From assembly GCA_028284385.1 (NCBI GenBank), contig JANQRT010000073.1, forward strand, positions 124,001 through 188,000: 64,000 nucleotides of DNA, read 5' to 3'. This document shows positions 62,254 through 64,000 of the stretch, in pieces; position 1 is the stretch's first letter, and each line of letters opens with the position of its first letter. The notes under the pieces are model-generated. The model made no database searches and had not been told where the DNA came from. It was given only the letters and a program-made list of their open reading frames with translations. The DNA is from Opitutaceae bacterium. Lineage in GTDB: Bacteria; Verrucomicrobiota; Verrucomicrobiia; Opitutales; Opitutaceae. The translations under genes were made by a program, and so were the position numbers.

Positions 62254-63566
62254 ACTTCCGCTTCGCTGGGGCTGCTGGAGAGACGCTGTCGAGCGAGTTC
62301 CTCGAAATCCTTTTCCTCTTCCTGCTCGGCTGAATCGACTGGCTTGTCACCTATCGGGTAGCTGATCACCACGGATTCGGCTCCCTCGGCATCGGTAGCC
62401 ACGTAAATAGCCCCATTAAGGCTGTGGGCCATATTCTGAGCTTCTTGCAGATCGATTTTCTGATCGCTTTCAAGTATCCCTTTGCTTGATACGCGGATAC
62501 TGAGATCGCCGCCCTCGGAAAGAGTCGCTTTCACTGACACCATTCCTTCTCTCAAAGACAACGCGGTCTTCTCGATGAGAGCCTCCAAAAGCTTCTCCAG
62601 ACGTTCGGGATGGGCGATAGCGGGAATCGACTCGGAAGCGTCGGCATCGAAAGTCAGAGCCGGAAATTTTCCCTCCACACTCTCTGACAGGCGCTTGAGC
62701 ATTTCGTTCATCGATTCGCCAGACTCCAATTGCTTAACCTCTGACTGGTCGCCGTTTTCATACCGTTTCAGAAGAGCGACTTGCTCCGCGCTTTGGCGAC
62801 TGATTTCCGTAATGTCTTCATACATACGAGAAAGAGAAGCATCAGTCCAAGTGGACTTCAATTGGTCCGCGATGCGTTGGATACCTTTGGCGCCTGCCGT
62901 CAGTTCTTGAATGAAACGGGGTAGCCACAAAGTCTTGAACGCGCTATCCTGCACCGCCTTGCGCATCTGGTCATAGATTTCCTCGCTGCGTTTGTCGACT
63001 TCCTCCTCCACGCTTCGCTTCGACTCCTCTTCCAGCTGATCGGCGAGCTCAGCGTTCTTCGCTTCAAGCTTCTTCAATGCGGATCGCAGGTCATCAAGAA
63101 GCAAGTTCAGATGAGCGACTTCCTTGTCCTTAGCCTCATGGCGCTCTTTGGATTTCTCGAGTCCATCTTCAGCCCATTCCCATTTGTGCTCCATATCCTC
63201 GAGGTTGCTCTCCATGTCGCGAATATTCTGAGACTGGCTTTCCAAAACGAAGCGTAGCCGAACGAACTCGATAATGGACGATTCCCGAGCATAAGTCTCT
63301 TTGAGGCGATTCGTCTCGGCTTGGCGAACCAGAGTTTCCAACGGATCCACCATGATCTGGGAAAGCCGAAAATAGATTCCCGCATAGATCAGAACCAGCA
63401 CCGCTCCTATGAATCCCGTCAAGTGGTTGTCATTCAAATTGAAAGGAACAGTCAGGGAAGCGCGAGCTCCTTCAAATGCCGGTAGGGATAGAAAAGCGAC
63501 GGCGGCCAAAGCCACCAGGATCGAAGCGGCGAAATAGCGAATCAGAATAGCGCGAAAGCGAATCAT
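62250..63566 (-). CDS. Membrane-anchored histidine-kinase-like protein lacking catalytic motifs
   Basis: 438 residues: membrane segments ~8-28 and ~50-72, then a long coiled coil (~95-210: 'NLEDMEHKWEWAEDGLEKSK', 'LRSALKKLEAKNAELADQLE'). Region ~215-300 looks like a dimerisation hairpin without the H-box His. Region ~310-405 resembles an ATPase domain ('HPERLEKLLEALIEKTALSL', 'LSIRVSSKGILESDQKIDLQ') but has no N-box Asn or G-box DxGxG. It ends acidic. Likely a pseudokinase/scaffold; partner unknown. Confidence 0.6.
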   Translation of the reverse strand: MIRFRAILIRYFAASILVALAAVAFLSLPAFEGARASLTVPFNLNDNHLTGFIGAVLVLIYAGIYFRLSQIMVDPLETLVRQAETNRLKETYARESSIIEFVRLRFVLESQSQNIRDMESNLEDMEHKWEWAEDGLEKSKERHEAKDKEVAHLNLLLDDLRSALKKLEAKNAELADQLEEESKRSVEEEVDKRSEEIYDQMRKAVQDSAFKTLWLPRFIQELTAGAKGIQRIADQLKSTWTDASLSRMYEDITEISRQSAEQVALLKRYENGDQSEVKQLESGESMNEMLKRLSESVEGKFPALTFDADASESIPAIAHPERLEKLLEALIEKTALSLREGMVSVKATLSEGGDLSIRVSSKGILESDQKIDLQEAQNMAHSLNGAIYVATDAEGAESVVISYPIGDKPVDSAEQEEEKDFEELARQRLSSSPSEAEV

Positions 63567-63879
63567 CGGCGTGCTGGATTGAGCGTTAAGACAACGTTTC
63601 TCTCGTAAATAACATCATGCGTCAAGCTAGGCATTCGAGGACCTGCCGTGAAAGCAGGCATTCAAAACGAGATTGGCAATGACTTTTGGGAGAGGGGCTA
63701 AATCTGCTTGGCTTTTGGAAAGCTTAACAATAGATTAACGCCTTCGAAACTGATTTTCCTCAACTCGCTTCGAAACGCTCATCCCCCCAAAGCCAAGCGA
63801 CTTGCGAGGCATTTCAGAACATCCGAAAGGAAAGCAATCCCCTTCTGAAGCTCTTATCGCCCTGCGAAACTTACCCTTC
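63567..63879. other. Intergenic region between divergent genes
   Basis: 313 bp between the kinase-like gene (-) and the edge gene (+). A string of A/T-rich segments ('AAAGCTTAACAATAGATTAA') could serve as promoters; nothing specific is recognised. Confidence 0.3.
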
Positions 63880-64000
63880 ATGGTAGATACCCGACAGTAC
63901 TTTTTCATCGACCCCTATTTCGAGAAACAGCGCCAAAACGCGACTAGGACTCTTTTTGATCCCGATCGATTGAGAAACCAGAAACGCATTACAAGAGAAC
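63880..64000 (+). CDS. Partial open frame at right edge
   Basis: From ATG 63880 the frame is open for 40 codons to the window end: MVDTRQYFFIDPYFEKQRQN then ATRTLFDPDRLRNQKRITRE. It looks protein-like in composition, with no signal peptide. No family can be assigned from this fragment, and the true start could differ. Confidence 0.4.
   Translation, partial: MVDTRQYFFIDPYFEKQRQNATRTLFDPDRLRNQKRITRE

Noticed and set aside
1..64000. Search for CRISPR arrays, tRNA or rRNA genes, integrases and prophage genes
   Set aside because: No regularly spaced repeats, no tRNA cloverleaf noticed and no integrase or phage structural gene; the only mobile-type gene is the RAYT.

Overview
The window (about 50-52% G+C by eye, coding on both strands) looks like a chromosomal segment of a marine Verrucomicrobiota, most likely class Opitutae (a Puniceicoccales/Pelagicoccus-like organism). 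This rests on three things. The TonB-dependent receptors carry the N-terminal 'ELxPFxVxG' TonB-box style common in Opitutae. A DUF1552/DUF1592 cytochrome pair typical of the Planctomycetes-Verrucomicrobia group is present. Large autotransporter-like surface proteins also occur. The assignment is inference from gene content, not from a marker gene. I saw no rRNA, tRNA, prophage or CRISPR array.

Layout. 1-4.2 kb: the N-terminal half of an ABC exporter, a SRPBCC/GyrI-like protein, and a pair resembling copper-associated genes (small CxxC membrane protein plus a Met-rich outer-membrane protein). 4.2-24.2 kb: an iron/heme acquisition island. It holds a PchR-like AraC regulator behind a Fur-box-like palindrome, a tiny zinc-ribbon gene overlapping its stop codon, a REP-associated transposase with REP pairs, three TonB-dependent receptors, two PepSY membrane proteins, an FMN-dependent 2-hydroxyacid oxidase, azurin, a DUF6607-like lipoprotein, pyruvate carboxylase, and a three-gene unit ending in a HemS/ChuX-like protein and a flavodoxin. 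Four copies of a 39-bp element made of two direct half-sites exactly 21 bp apart sit 31-56 bp upstream of three receptor genes and of the HemS-like/flavodoxin unit. I read them as operators of one regulon, most simply of the AraC regulator.

24.2-36 kb: a structured intergenic stretch, a receiver-HDOD protein, fumarase C, Dps, a divergent HxlR/thioredoxin-like pair around a palindrome, a MOSC protein, OmpW, and an overlapping operon (LolD-like ATPase, FtsX-like permease, His-rich lipoprotein, DUF3299) like the zinc-regulated PA4063-PA4066/Zrg loci. 36-47 kb: a chemoreceptor with duplicated dCache sensors; a FecI/FecR/STN-receptor surface-signalling operon with a carbohydrate-binding-like lipoprotein; and a PhoD-like phosphatase.

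47-51 kb: a compact chemotaxis-like cluster without a kinase. It has CheY, a stand-alone CheW domain resembling the C-terminus of CheA, a second CheY, and a 658-residue soluble coiled-coil protein that combines a degenerate receptor tip with a CheZ-like DxxxQ motif. 51-64 kb: two SDR oxidoreductases, a 1356-residue autotransporter-like protein, the DUF1592/DUF1552 pair with a palindromic repeat in the leader of one, an NhaC antiporter, a histidine-kinase-like protein lacking catalytic motifs, and a partial gene at the right edge.
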